Positions 44,950 to 52,896 of a stretch of DNA of 64,000 bases are shown here, piece by piece (the first letter of the stretch is position 1; each line of letters begins with the position of its first letter). A program made the position numbers and the translations under genes. This DNA comes from Streptomyces antibioticus. Lineage in GTDB: Bacteria > Actinomycetota > Actinomycetes > Streptomycetales > Streptomycetaceae. Where the stretch lies: NCBI RefSeq assembly GCF_001514065.1, contig NZ_KQ948433.1:315815-379814 (forward strand). Reading direction: 5' to 3'. The notes beneath the pieces were generated by a model, which was not told where the DNA came from, did no database searches, and was given only the letters and a program-made list of their open reading frames with translations.

Positions 44950-45543
44950 GTGAGCCACAACGAAGAGTCCGAGGCAGTACGGCCCCGCAAGGCCACCCGC
45001 ACCGCCTGGGAGACACCGCGCGCCCCCAAGCCACGCCGGCCCCCGCGCCCCGACCCGGAGTTCACACCCCCGGCGGAGCCACCCGACTCCCGGCCGGAAA
45101 CACCCGACCACGTTTCCACCGCGGCCGTACTGCTTCTGGAGCGGCTGTCCTCCCTGGAACGAGCGGTGCTTGTGCTGCGCGAGATGCTCGGCTGCGACAT
45201 GGCCGCGATCGCGGCGGCCGTGGGCCAGCCGGAAGTCGTCTGCCGTCAGCTCGCCGCCACCATCACCGCGCGCACCAACACCGGCACCCGTGCCTGGCCC
45301 CGTTTCATCACCGGCGCGAACCGGGTGGCCCGGCTGCTCGCGGCGGTCGTCCCGGCCCTGGTGTCCGTCGGCGTCACGATGCGCCCCACGGACACCGCCG
45401 CCGGCCCCGGCGCGCTCTTCCACGACCGCCACGGCACTCTCCTGGGCGCCCTGGCCCTCGACATCGCCGACGACCGCGTCCGCACCATCCACTGGCTGCC
45501 CGCCACCGCGGTGGTCCGCGAGGAAACGGGGGAGCCCACATGA
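44950..45543 (+). CDS. Sigma region 4 plus SnoaL-like protein lacking region 2
   Basis: A 197-residue protein from GTG 44950 (GAGGAGG upstream). The first 55 residues are a Pro/Arg-rich disordered segment where an ECF factor would have region 2. Then come region 4 (ERLSSLERAVLVLREMLGCD and AAIAAAVGQPEVVCRQLAAT) and a SnoaL-like end. It aligns through its whole second half with the protein at 17459-18217. Without region 2 it cannot open a -10 element, so it may bind -35 sites or the core enzyme and modulate the ECF41 factor, from whose promoter it seems to be expressed. Confidence 0.75.
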   Translation: MSHNEESEAVRPRKATRTAWETPRAPKPRRPPRPDPEFTPPAEPPDSRPETPDHVSTAAVLLLERLSSLERAVLVLREMLGCDMAAIAAAVGQPEVVCRQLAATITARTNTGTRAWPRFITGANRVARLLAAVVPALVSVGVTMRPTDTAAGPGALFHDRHGTLLGALALDIADDRVRTIHWLPATAVVREETGEPT

Positions 45544-45607
45544 CCCCCCCACCGGCTGGCCCGCGCCGCGGGCCGGCCTCGGACACGTGACGGTCCCGAC
45601 GGTTTCC

Positions 45608-45637
45608 GTCAGTCCGTGTCAGTCCGTGTCAGTCCTT
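45608..45637. repeat. Three tandem 10-bp repeats at the eboF end
   Basis: GTCAGTCCGT occurs twice (45608, 45618), then GTCAGTCCTT (45628), overlapping the eboF stop codon. Role unknown. Confidence 0.75.
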
Positions 45638-47077
45638 TGACAGGACGTCAGACCTGCCGTCCTCCACCACACGCAGGCCGCGTCCTTCTCCCAGCCCCGC
45701 GAGATCCAGCAGCAGTTCCTTGACCTCGGTCGCCCCGTACCGCCCGCGCGCACCCCGCGGATCCGAGCACAGCAGCACCGGCCCGTCCTGCGGACTGCCC
45801 GGCAGCCGGCCGTGCGTGCCCTTCACCGCCGCCGCGCCCGCGTCCAGCCCGATCGCGCTCATCAGATAGCGCATGCCGAGCTTCTTGCGGGCCAGCGCCA
45901 CCGCGGTGCGTCCCTTCGCGGCGAGCGGCGCCGCCGGGTCGAAGAACAGCTCCGCGGGGTCGTACCCGGGCTTGCGGTGGATCTCCACCAGCCGCGCGAA
46001 GTCCGGTGCGCGCTCGTCGTCCAGCCAGTAGTAGTACGTGAACCAGGCGTCCGGCTCGGCGACCAGCACCAGATCACCGGCCCGCTCATGGTCCAGGCCG
46101 TAGGCCGCCTTCTCCGCGTCGCCCAGCACCTCGGCCACGCCCGGCAGGCCGGCGCACACCTTGCGCACCAGCGGCAGATCCTCGGGATCGTCGACGTACA
46201 CGTGCGCGACCTGGTGGTCGGCGACGGCGAACGCGCGTGACGTCCACGGGTCCAGGTACTCCATGCCGGCCTGGGTGTGCACCCGCAGCAGGTTCTCGCG
46301 GCGCAGCGCACGGTTGACGTCGACCGGGCGGGAGGCCCGTGTGATGCCGTACTCCGACAGGGCCACCACGGTCGCCCCGCGCCGGCGCGCCGCCTCCAGG
46401 AGCGGGCCGAGCACCGCGTCCAGCTTCGCCGCGGCGGCTGCCGCCTTGCGCCCGTCCGGGCCGAAGCGCTGAAGGTCGTAGTCGAGGTGCGGGACGTAGA
46501 CCAGCGTCAGATCCGGGTCGTGGCGCTCCATGATCTGTTGCGCGGCCCGGCAGATCCATGCGGAGGAGGCGATGCCCGCTCCGGGGCCCCAGTAGGAGAA
46601 CAGGGGGAACTCGCCCAGTGCGGTGGTGAGTTCGTCGTGCAGCTCGGGCGGGTCGGTGTAGCAGTCGGGGTCCTTGCGGCCGTCGGCGTGGTAGACGGGC
46701 CGCGGGGTCACCGTCCAGTCGGTGTCCGCGCCCATCGCGTACCACCAGCAGATGTTGGCGACCGTGTACCCGGGGTGGCGGCGGCGCGCCGCGTCCCACA
46801 GCTTGTCGCCGCCGACGAGCTTGTTGTGCTGGCGCCACAGCAGGACTTCGCCGAGGTCACGGAAGTACCAGCCGTTGCCGACGATGCCGTGCTCGCTGGG
46901 CGGGGCGCCGGTGAGCAGCGTGGCCTGCACCGAGCAGGTGACGGCGGGCAGCACCGGGGCGAGTTCGGCCTGCCAGCCCGTACGGGCGATCGCGGCCAGT
47001 CGCGGCATGTGCCTGAGCAGTCGCGGGGTGAGCCCGACGACGTCGAGCACGACCAGGGGAGTGGGCCGGGCGTTCAA
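45629..47077 (-). CDS. eboF: EboF-like alkaline phosphatase / nucleotide pyrophosphatase
   Basis: A 482-residue phosphodiesterase-superfamily protein. It has VVLDVVGLTPRLLRHMP, the nucleophile region LPAVTCSVQATLLTG, EHGIVGNGWY, YVPHLDYDLQRFGPDG and ALSEYGITR, giving the metal ligands of the alkaline phosphatase fold. The TTG start at 47077 overlaps the previous stop and has AGGGAG upstream. In ebo operons this is EboF. No signal peptide, so it works in the cytoplasm. Substrate unknown. Confidence 0.85.
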   Translation of the reverse strand: MNARPTPLVVLDVVGLTPRLLRHMPRLAAIARTGWQAELAPVLPAVTCSVQATLLTGAPPSEHGIVGNGWYFRDLGEVLLWRQHNKLVGGDKLWDAARRRHPGYTVANICWWYAMGADTDWTVTPRPVYHADGRKDPDCYTDPPELHDELTTALGEFPLFSYWGPGAGIASSAWICRAAQQIMERHDPDLTLVYVPHLDYDLQRFGPDGRKAAAAAAKLDAVLGPLLEAARRRGATVVALSEYGITRASRPVDVNRALRRENLLRVHTQAGMEYLDPWTSRAFAVADHQVAHVYVDDPEDLPLVRKVCAGLPGVAEVLGDAEKAAYGLDHERAGDLVLVAEPDAWFTYYYWLDDERAPDFARLVEIHRKPGYDPAELFFDPAAPLAAKGRTAVALARKKLGMRYLMSAIGLDAGAAAVKGTHGRLPGSPQDGPVLLCSDPRGARGRYGATEVKELLLDLAGLGEGRGLRVVEDGRSDVLSKD

Positions 47078-48243
47078 TGGATCAGCTCCCTAACAGGTTG
47101 CCCGCGCAGTCCGAGAGCGAGCAGTTCGTCCCGGGCGAAGGCCACCTCGGCGGCGATACCGTCGGCCAACTGGCCTTCGGTGACAGGGCGTTGGTCGGTC
47201 GGCAGCACGTTCCAGGTGTACGTCTCCACCTCCAGGTGGTCGCACAGCGCCCGTTCGCCGCCGACGAGCACGCTCAGCGCGTCCCGCAGTACGTCGAGCG
47301 TGGCGTGCAGCGGCGGCTGCGGGGCGGCGTGCAGCGGCACGTGGTAGTGCACCCGCCATGGTCCGGGCAGCTCCGCGTCGAGCGCTTCGCCCAGGTCGTC
47401 GGCCGCGTGCCCGGCGGCGGACCTGGTCTGGTGCAGGAACCGGGGTTCGGCGTACCCGCGCAGCGCGTCGGCCGTCGCGGCCTGCTCCGGATGGTCCGCG
47501 CCGAGCGCGGCGGACACCTGCACCTTCACCACCGGCAGCCCCGCACCGGCCAGCCGGGCCAGCGCGTCCCGCGGTTCCTCCCAGCCGCACGCCAGATGAG
47601 CCAGGTCCAGACACACCCCGAGGTAACGGGTGTCGACGCCGGCCAGTGCGGCGGCGACCTGCTCGGTCGACTCCAGCACGCAGCCGGGCTCCGGTTCGAA
47701 CCCGACGCGGATCAGCCGCCCGGTGCGCGCGTGCACGCCCTCAAGGCGTTCCGCGAGCTCGTCGAGCCGCCCCCGCGCCACCGCCTGGTCGGCCACCGTC
47801 CACGGCGTACGCCAGGCCAGCGGCAGCGTCGACACCGACCCGCGGGCGGCGTCGTCGGGCAACAGCCCCGCCAGCACCCGGGCCAGGTCGAGGGTGTACG
47901 TCATCCGCGCGTCGCTCAGCCAGTCCGGCCGGTACACCGCGTGCTTGACCACCGGCGCGTGGAAGGCGCCGTAGGGAAAGCCGTTGCAGGTGACCACCTC
48001 CAGGCCGCGCGCGTCGAGGTCACGGCGCAGCCCCTCCACCGCGGCCGGGTCGGCGGCCAGCCGGGCGGCGACCGGCGCGGCCAGCCACAGCCCGACCCCG
48101 AGCCGCTCGACGCCCAGACCGCGCCGGGCCGGCACCGCGTACGTGTCCAACTGCCGCACGATCTCCGGCAGTTCCTCGCCGGCGTGGACATTGGTGCAGT
48201 ACCCGAGATGGACGGTCTGCCCGTCGCGGTGGGCCAGCCGCAT
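47074..48243 (-). CDS. eboE: EboE-like TIM-barrel protein (xylose isomerase-like)
   Basis: A 389-residue sugar-phosphate isomerase-like barrel. HLGYCTNVHAGEEL at the N-terminus is characteristic of EboE. VTCNGFPYGAFHAPVVK, RVGFEPEPGCVLEST and CLDLAHLACGWEEP carry the metal-binding Glu, Asp and His. The end has VHYHVPLHA and LEVETYTWNVLP. The ATG at 48243 shares its first base region with the eboB stop. Its substrate is unknown; in cyanobacteria the ebo set is needed to move a scytonemin precursor to the periplasm. Confidence 0.9.
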   Translation of the reverse strand: MRLAHRDGQTVHLGYCTNVHAGEELPEIVRQLDTYAVPARRGLGVERLGVGLWLAAPVAARLAADPAAVEGLRRDLDARGLEVVTCNGFPYGAFHAPVVKHAVYRPDWLSDARMTYTLDLARVLAGLLPDDAARGSVSTLPLAWRTPWTVADQAVARGRLDELAERLEGVHARTGRLIRVGFEPEPGCVLESTEQVAAALAGVDTRYLGVCLDLAHLACGWEEPRDALARLAGAGLPVVKVQVSAALGADHPEQAATADALRGYAEPRFLHQTRSAAGHAADDLGEALDAELPGPWRVHYHVPLHAAPQPPLHATLDVLRDALSVLVGGERALCDHLEVETYTWNVLPTDQRPVTEGQLADGIAAEVAFARDELLALGLRGQPVRELIH

Positions 48244-49097
48244 CAGCTGCCTCCGCGGGCGATGGAGTTCCCGGCGAACGCGGAGGCCGCCTCACCCGCC
48301 GTCCCGGACAGGTCCAGCCGTCCGGACTGCCCGTAGAACTCGATCGGGTTGCGCCACAGCACCCGGTCCACGTCGTCCTCGCTGAACCCGGCGTCGAGCA
48401 TCGCCTGCCCGGTGGCGCGGGTGAGCAGCGGGTCACTGCGCCCCCAGTCGGCGGCGGAGTTCACCAGGATCCGGTCCGGCCCCCACTCCCGCAGCACCAC
48501 CGCCATGCGCTCCGGCGACATCTTGGTGTCCGGGTAGATGGAGAACCCCATCCAGCAGCCGCTGTCCGCGATCTGACCGACGGTCACCTCGTTGAGGTGG
48601 TCGACGACGACCCGGCCCGGGTCGATCCCCGACTCCCGCACGACGTCCAGGGTGCGGCGGGTGCCGCGCTGCTTGTCGCGGTGCGGGGTGTGCACCAGTA
48701 CCGGCAGGTCGTGCACGACGGCCAGGGCGAGCTGGGCCGCGAACACCTCGTCCTCGGCCGGGGTCATCGAGTCGTAGCCGATCTCGCCCACCGCGACCAC
48801 GCCGTCCCTGGCGAGGTAGCGCGGCAGCGCGCCGAGCACCTCGCGGCAGCGCGGGTCGTTGGCCTCCTTGGGGTTCAGCGCGAGGGCGCAGTAGTGGCGG
48901 ATGCCGAACTGGCTCGCGCGGAACGGCTCCCAGCCGGTCAGCGAGTCGAAGTAGTCGGTGAAGGACCCGGCGCTCGTGCGCGGCTGGCCGAGCCAGAAGG
49001 CCGGCTCGACGAGCGCGCGCACACCGGCGGCCGCCATCCGCTCGTAGTCGTCGGTGGTCCGTGAGGTCATGTGGATGTGCGGGTCGAAGATGCGCAT
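48243..49097 (-). CDS. eboB: EboB-like TatD-family metal hydrolase
   Basis: A 284-residue amidohydrolase-fold protein. It starts FDPHIHMTSRT (metal-binding HxH), then VVAVGEIGYDSMT (Glu), VLVHTPHRDKQ, VVDHLNE and NSAADWGRSDP. This is the TatD-like member of ebo operons. I chose ATG 49097, which joins the eboA stop as TGATG. Confidence 0.88.
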   Translation of the reverse strand: MRIFDPHIHMTSRTTDDYERMAAAGVRALVEPAFWLGQPRTSAGSFTDYFDSLTGWEPFRASQFGIRHYCALALNPKEANDPRCREVLGALPRYLARDGVVAVGEIGYDSMTPAEDEVFAAQLALAVVHDLPVLVHTPHRDKQRGTRRTLDVVRESGIDPGRVVVDHLNEVTVGQIADSGCWMGFSIYPDTKMSPERMAVVLREWGPDRILVNSAADWGRSDPLLTRATGQAMLDAGFSEDDVDRVLWRNPIEFYGQSGRLDLSGTAGEAASAFAGNSIARGGS

Positions 49098-49876
49098 CAG
49101 ACTGTCTTCTCCTTGAACTCTGCGGACCGTGCCGACGCCGTGTCGCCGATCCCCCTTTGCGGTGTGGACCGCACCCACTCCGGGTCGCTGATCAGCGCCA
49201 GCAGGACGGTCGCGTCGTCGGGCAGGGACCGTCCGGCGGCCCGCCGTTCGTCGTCCAGGTCGGCCAGCATCCGGGCCAGTTCACCGTCGGCCCGCCGGTC
49301 CAGGTCGGCCACGGCGGTCAGCGGTATCTCCATGAACACGCACTTGAGGACGGCCTGCCGCCACATCCCGTCGTCGAGCCGACGGGCGGCGGACCCGACC
49401 GCGGCGGCCACCAGACGCGGGTCGTTGGTACGGATCGCGTCGTCCAGCAGCTCCACCGAGGCGGCCCCGATGTCGAGCCCCTGCGGCACGTCCGGCGCGC
49501 CGGCCGGGCCCTGCGGCCCGCCCGCCGCACCGGCCCCGGCGTTCGGGCCCGACAGGGCGCGCAGCACCGCGCGCTTCTCCGCCGCACCGCCCTGCCAGTA
49601 CAGGGCGGTGACCAGCCGGGCCAGTGCCGTCCCGCGCAGCGGCAGCGCGGTCAGCAGCAGCACCCGCGCCGCGTCGTCGACGCTCCAGCCCGCGAGTTCC
49701 GGGCCGGCCCCGGCGAGTGGGCCCCGGCCGCAGCGCCGGCCCACGGCGGGGAACCGCATGGTGATCGCGTCCGGGTTCTGCGCCACCTGCCAGCGGGCGT
49801 CACCCAGCCACTGCGGGTCGGTGACCTGGTTCTTCAACACGTCGGTCAGTAGGTCTGCGAGATGTCGGGCGGTCAC
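49097..49876 (-). CDS. eboA: EboA-like protein
   Basis: A 259-residue helical protein from GTG 49876 with AGGAGG upstream and a GTGA overlap with the previous gene. WSVDDAARVLLLTALP, LVTALYWQGGAAEKRAVLRAL and LKCVFMEIPLTAV, with ARMLADLDDERRAAGR near the end, fit EboA domain proteins. The longer open frame upstream is an antisense-like read-through and is not used. It contains no catalytic motif; probably a scaffold or partner of the EboB-EboC system. Confidence 0.85.
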   Translation of the reverse strand: MTARHLADLLTDVLKNQVTDPQWLGDARWQVAQNPDAITMRFPAVGRRCGRGPLAGAGPELAGWSVDDAARVLLLTALPLRGTALARLVTALYWQGGAAEKRAVLRALSGPNAGAGAAGGPQGPAGAPDVPQGLDIGAASVELLDDAIRTNDPRLVAAAVGSAARRLDDGMWRQAVLKCVFMEIPLTAVADLDRRADGELARMLADLDDERRAAGRSLPDDATVLLALISDPEWVRSTPQRGIGDTASARSAEFKEKTV

Positions 49877-50769
49877 AGGGAGACCTCCTCCGCTACACGG
49901 GTCGCGCTCAGGAACTCGGCCGCGGCACGGGCGTGGGTCAGGAACGCCAGCGACGTGCGCGCGACCGCGGGGGCGGCATGGGAGTGGCGGGGCAGCTCCA
50001 CGGCCGTCAGCCCCCGGTATCCGGTCTCCGCCAGGGCCCGCAGCGCGGCCGGGAAGTCGACCTCGCCGGAGCCGAACTCCAGATGCTCGTGCACGCCCCG
50101 CCGCATGTCGTCGATCTGCACGTTCACCAGGTACGGGCCGGCCTTGGTGACACACTCCGCCACCGGCAGCGGCTCGACGCAGCGGCAGTGCCCGATGTCG
50201 AGCGTCAGCCCGAAGCAGTCCGGCGCGCCGAGCCTGCCGCGCAGCGCGAACCAGTCGTCGAGGGTCTCCACCAGCATCCCGGGCTCCGGTTCGAACCCCA
50301 GCCGTACGCCCGCCGCGTCGGCCGCGTCCACCACCTCGGCGCAGCCCCGCACCAGCCGGTCCCAGGCCATCCCCCGCGACACCGCGGAGGGCCGGATGCC
50401 GGCCCAGAACGAGACGGCCTCCGCCCCCAGGTCCGCCCCGATGTCCACGGCCCGCCGCAGGAAGTCGAGCCGGGCCGCGGGTTCGTCGTCGAGGAGGGTC
50501 GGGGCGTGCTTGCGCCACGGGTCGAGGAGAAAGCGGGCGCCGGTCTCGATGACGACGGCGAGCCCGAGCCGGTCCAGGCGGGCCGCCAACGCCTCGACGC
50601 GGCGGGGCAGTTCCGGTGCGAACGGGTTCAGATGGTCGTGGTCGAGGGTGAGCGCGACGCCCTCGTAGCCGAGGTCGGCGATGACGGCGAGCGCGTCCTC
50701 CAGGCGGTGGTTGGCGAACCCGTTGGTGCCGTAGCCGAAGCGTATGTCCGAGGAGGTCATGGGGCTCAT
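49873..50769 (-). CDS. Sugar phosphate isomerase/epimerase-like TIM barrel
   Basis: A 298-residue barrel of the xylose isomerase-like family: FGYGTNGFANHRLEDAL, VALTLDHDHLNP, VRLGFEPEPGMLVET, GLTLDIGHCRCVEP, VNVQIDDMRRG and LTAVELPRH. The Glu-Asp-His-Glu metal set is present. It is a second such barrel in the operon besides EboE, and its FEPEPG motif is shared with EboE. It is coupled to ubiA by ATGA. Substrate unknown. Confidence 0.85.
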   Translation of the reverse strand: MSPMTSSDIRFGYGTNGFANHRLEDALAVIADLGYEGVALTLDHDHLNPFAPELPRRVEALAARLDRLGLAVVIETGARFLLDPWRKHAPTLLDDEPAARLDFLRRAVDIGADLGAEAVSFWAGIRPSAVSRGMAWDRLVRGCAEVVDAADAAGVRLGFEPEPGMLVETLDDWFALRGRLGAPDCFGLTLDIGHCRCVEPLPVAECVTKAGPYLVNVQIDDMRRGVHEHLEFGSGEVDFPAALRALAETGYRGLTAVELPRHSHAAPAVARTSLAFLTHARAAAEFLSATRVAEEVSL

Positions 50770-51620
50770 GTCGGCGACACCCGGCCCGCCAGGACTCGGC
50801 CGATCGGTGCGCAGGCGGCCACCGCCGCCGCCGCGCCGGGCCGCGCCGACCGTGCCACGAGCGCACCCTGCAAGGTCGGCAGATTGGTGATCCCGGCCGC
50901 GACCGCGGCCCGTACGCTGCCCGCGTCCGGTGTGGCCAGAGCCCGCACCTGGGCGTCCCCGTAACCGGCCGCGTACCAGGCGGCCAGCGAGCCGACCAGC
51001 CCCGGTCGGGGCGCGCGTCCCGAGGCGGCGAGCGCGACCCCGGCGGTCGCGGCCAGCGTCGCCCCCGGCAGCAGCCGGCCGGTGCCGGACACCTCACGGC
51101 GCGAGAGCGCGGTGACGGTGTAGGTGTGCGCGGCGACGGTGAGCGCCGGCACGAGCGCGCCGCGCCAGCCGCCCCGGCGGGTGCTCGCACCGAGGAGCAC
51201 GTCCAGCGCACGGCAGGCGGCCATGCCGGCCGGCCCCGCGGCGGTGCCCTTCAGCTGCACGTCGTACGCCCACACCGCACCGGTCAGCGGCACCGCCACC
51301 GCGAGCGCCCTGCGGCCCCCGGCCAGTGCGGCGAGCGTCAGTCCGGCCGCGCTGAGCCCGGCCGCGACTCCCAGCGCGGCCCGGGCGCTGATCCGGCCGG
51401 ACGGGATCGGCCGGTCGGGACGCTCCTTCGCGTCCAGGTCCCGGTCCGCCCAGTCGTTGGCGGCCATCCCCGCCCAGTACAGGCAGACCGCGGCGGCGGA
51501 GAGCCCTGCGGTGCGCGGGCCGAGGGTGCCCGCGGCGGCGGCACCGGCCACGGCGTCTCCCGGCACCGACAGCGCGGCGGGCGCGCGGACCAGGTCGACG
51601 AGATCCCGGGGTGTGGTCAT
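50766..51620 (-). CDS. eboC: EboC-like UbiA-family membrane prenyltransferase
   Basis: A 284-residue intramembrane protein with about eight helices. The first Asp-rich motif is NDWADRDLDAKERPDRPI, followed by a second-motif region near VWAYDVQLKG. UbiA enzymes move a prenyl group to an aromatic ring or a glycerol/sugar phosphate. In the ebo operon it may prenylate the product of the inositol-phosphate-synthase-like enzyme encoded next to it. A third prenyltransferase besides the two soluble ABBA enzymes. Confidence 0.88.
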   Translation of the reverse strand: MTTPRDLVDLVRAPAALSVPGDAVAGAAAAGTLGPRTAGLSAAAVCLYWAGMAANDWADRDLDAKERPDRPIPSGRISARAALGVAAGLSAAGLTLAALAGGRRALAVAVPLTGAVWAYDVQLKGTAAGPAGMAACRALDVLLGASTRRGGWRGALVPALTVAAHTYTVTALSRREVSGTGRLLPGATLAATAGVALAASGRAPRPGLVGSLAAWYAAGYGDAQVRALATPDAGSVRAAVAAGITNLPTLQGALVARSARPGAAAAVAACAPIGRVLAGRVSPT

Positions 51621-52771
51621 CGGCCGCCGCCCGGTGCGGTGCTGAGGCCGGCGAGGTAGGTGCGCAGCGCCTCCCACTGGGCGTGCAGTGCGTGGTCGAC
51701 GTCGCCCAGCGGGTCCTTGAAGAAGTAGGAGAGCGACTCCAGCGGCCCGGTGTGTCCGGCCTCGTGCGCGGCGGCGGTGATCCGGGCCAGGTCCAGGACG
51801 AGCGGCGCCGCGAGCGCCGAGTCGCAGCCCTGCCAGGTGAACTGCAGGCACATGCCGGTGCCGAGGAACCCGTCGAAGGTGATCAGGTCCCAGGCCGTCT
51901 TGAAGTCGCCGATGTCGGCGACGTAGTCGATGCGGGTGTCGCCGTCGGGCGCATAGCCGAGGGTCTCGTGCAGCACCCGCTGCTTGCTGGCCGTCTTCGC
52001 GGCGTTGGCCTGCGGGTCGGTGAGGCTGGCGCCGTCGCCGCCGCCGAGCAGGTTGATGCCGGACCAGGAGCGCACCGAGAGGTTGCGCATCGCGAACATG
52101 GGCGCCAGCACCGACTTCAGCAGTGTCTCGCCGGTCTTGCCGTCGTGGCCTGCGTAGGGCAGGCCGCGCTCGGCGGCGAGCTCGGCGAGCGCCGGCAGCC
52201 GGGCTCCGGTGGAGGGGGTGAAGTCGACGAACGCGCAGCCCGCTTCGAAGGCCGCGTAGGCGTACAGCGAGCTGGGCGGCAGCACCCTGCCCGGCGCGGC
52301 GAGCGCGGCGGTCAGCGCGGCCAGGTCGGAGTGCGCGGGATGCGCGGGCGGGGCGGGTTCGGTGGAGGACACGTTGACCACCACCACCCGGTCCAGGCCG
52401 TGCCGTCCGGCGAACGCCCTGAGGTCGTCGGCGATCAGTGCCGCGTCCTCGGCCTGGGTGGCGGCGGCCGGGGCGGGCCGCAGGTTCGCCTCCACCGCGT
52501 CGAGGTCCTGCTCCAGCGCCTGCACCAGCCGGGCCGGCACGACGCCGGCGGCGGCCAGCTGCTCGGCCTTCTTGGCCACGGGGACCGTGGTCACGTCGTG
52601 ACCGCCGAAGACCAGGTCGCCGAAGCCGGGCAGCGCCGTCACGTCCAGCGCGGGATGAGCGGTCACGCAGCCCACCGGGTCGGCCAGCCCGGCACGCAGC
52701 GCGAGCGCCCCGATCACGCTGGTGGTGGCGACGGATCCGCGGGCACCGATGAACCAGATGCCAGCACGCAC
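51617..52771 (-). CDS. myo-Inositol-1-phosphate synthase-like protein
   Basis: A 384-residue NAD enzyme from GTG 52771, with AAGGAG 6 bases upstream. It has the Rossmann start FIGARGSVATTSVIGA, VVVVNVSSTEP, GHDGKTGETLLKSVLAPMF and SWSGINLLGGGDG, with KTASKQRVL for the catalytic Lys region. It cyclises a sugar phosphate in its family. It heads the leftward ebo operon, the place where other ebo sets carry EboD, a dehydroquinate-synthase-like protein that also handles a sugar phosphate. Confidence 0.88.
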   Translation of the reverse strand: MRAGIWFIGARGSVATTSVIGALALRAGLADPVGCVTAHPALDVTALPGFGDLVFGGHDVTTVPVAKKAEQLAAAGVVPARLVQALEQDLDAVEANLRPAPAAATQAEDAALIADDLRAFAGRHGLDRVVVVNVSSTEPAPPAHPAHSDLAALTAALAAPGRVLPPSSLYAYAAFEAGCAFVDFTPSTGARLPALAELAAERGLPYAGHDGKTGETLLKSVLAPMFAMRNLSVRSWSGINLLGGGDGASLTDPQANAAKTASKQRVLHETLGYAPDGDTRIDYVADIGDFKTAWDLITFDGFLGTGMCLQFTWQGCDSALAAPLVLDLARITAAAHEAGHTGPLESLSYFFKDPLGDVDHALHAQWEALRTYLAGLSTAPGGGR

Positions 52772-52836
52772 GATTGTCTCCTTCGGGATCACACGTTCGG
52801 CAACGAACGCAATGGATCTTGTGGTCTGTGTGCGCT

Positions 52837-52877
52837 GCGGGCCGGACCGGACCTCTGAGCGGTCCGGTCCGGCCCGC
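52837..52877 (-). terminator. Hairpin downstream of the ScyD/E-family gene
   Basis: 17-bp perfect arms at 52837-52853 and 52861-52877 with the loop TCTGAGC, lying between the secreted protein gene and the ebo operon. It should isolate the two leftward units. Confidence 0.85.
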
Positions 52878-52896
52878 GCGCGGGACGACCGGTCGG

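Noticed and set aside
45608-45637. 10-bp tandem repeats as a CRISPR or iteron array
   Set aside because: Only three units without spacers, overlapping a stop codon; too short for either.
49877-51211. Long extension of the eboA frame upstream (704 codons in total)
   Set aside because: It runs in another frame through the isomerase-like and UbiA genes on the same strand; the GTG at 49876 with AGGAGG is the real start.
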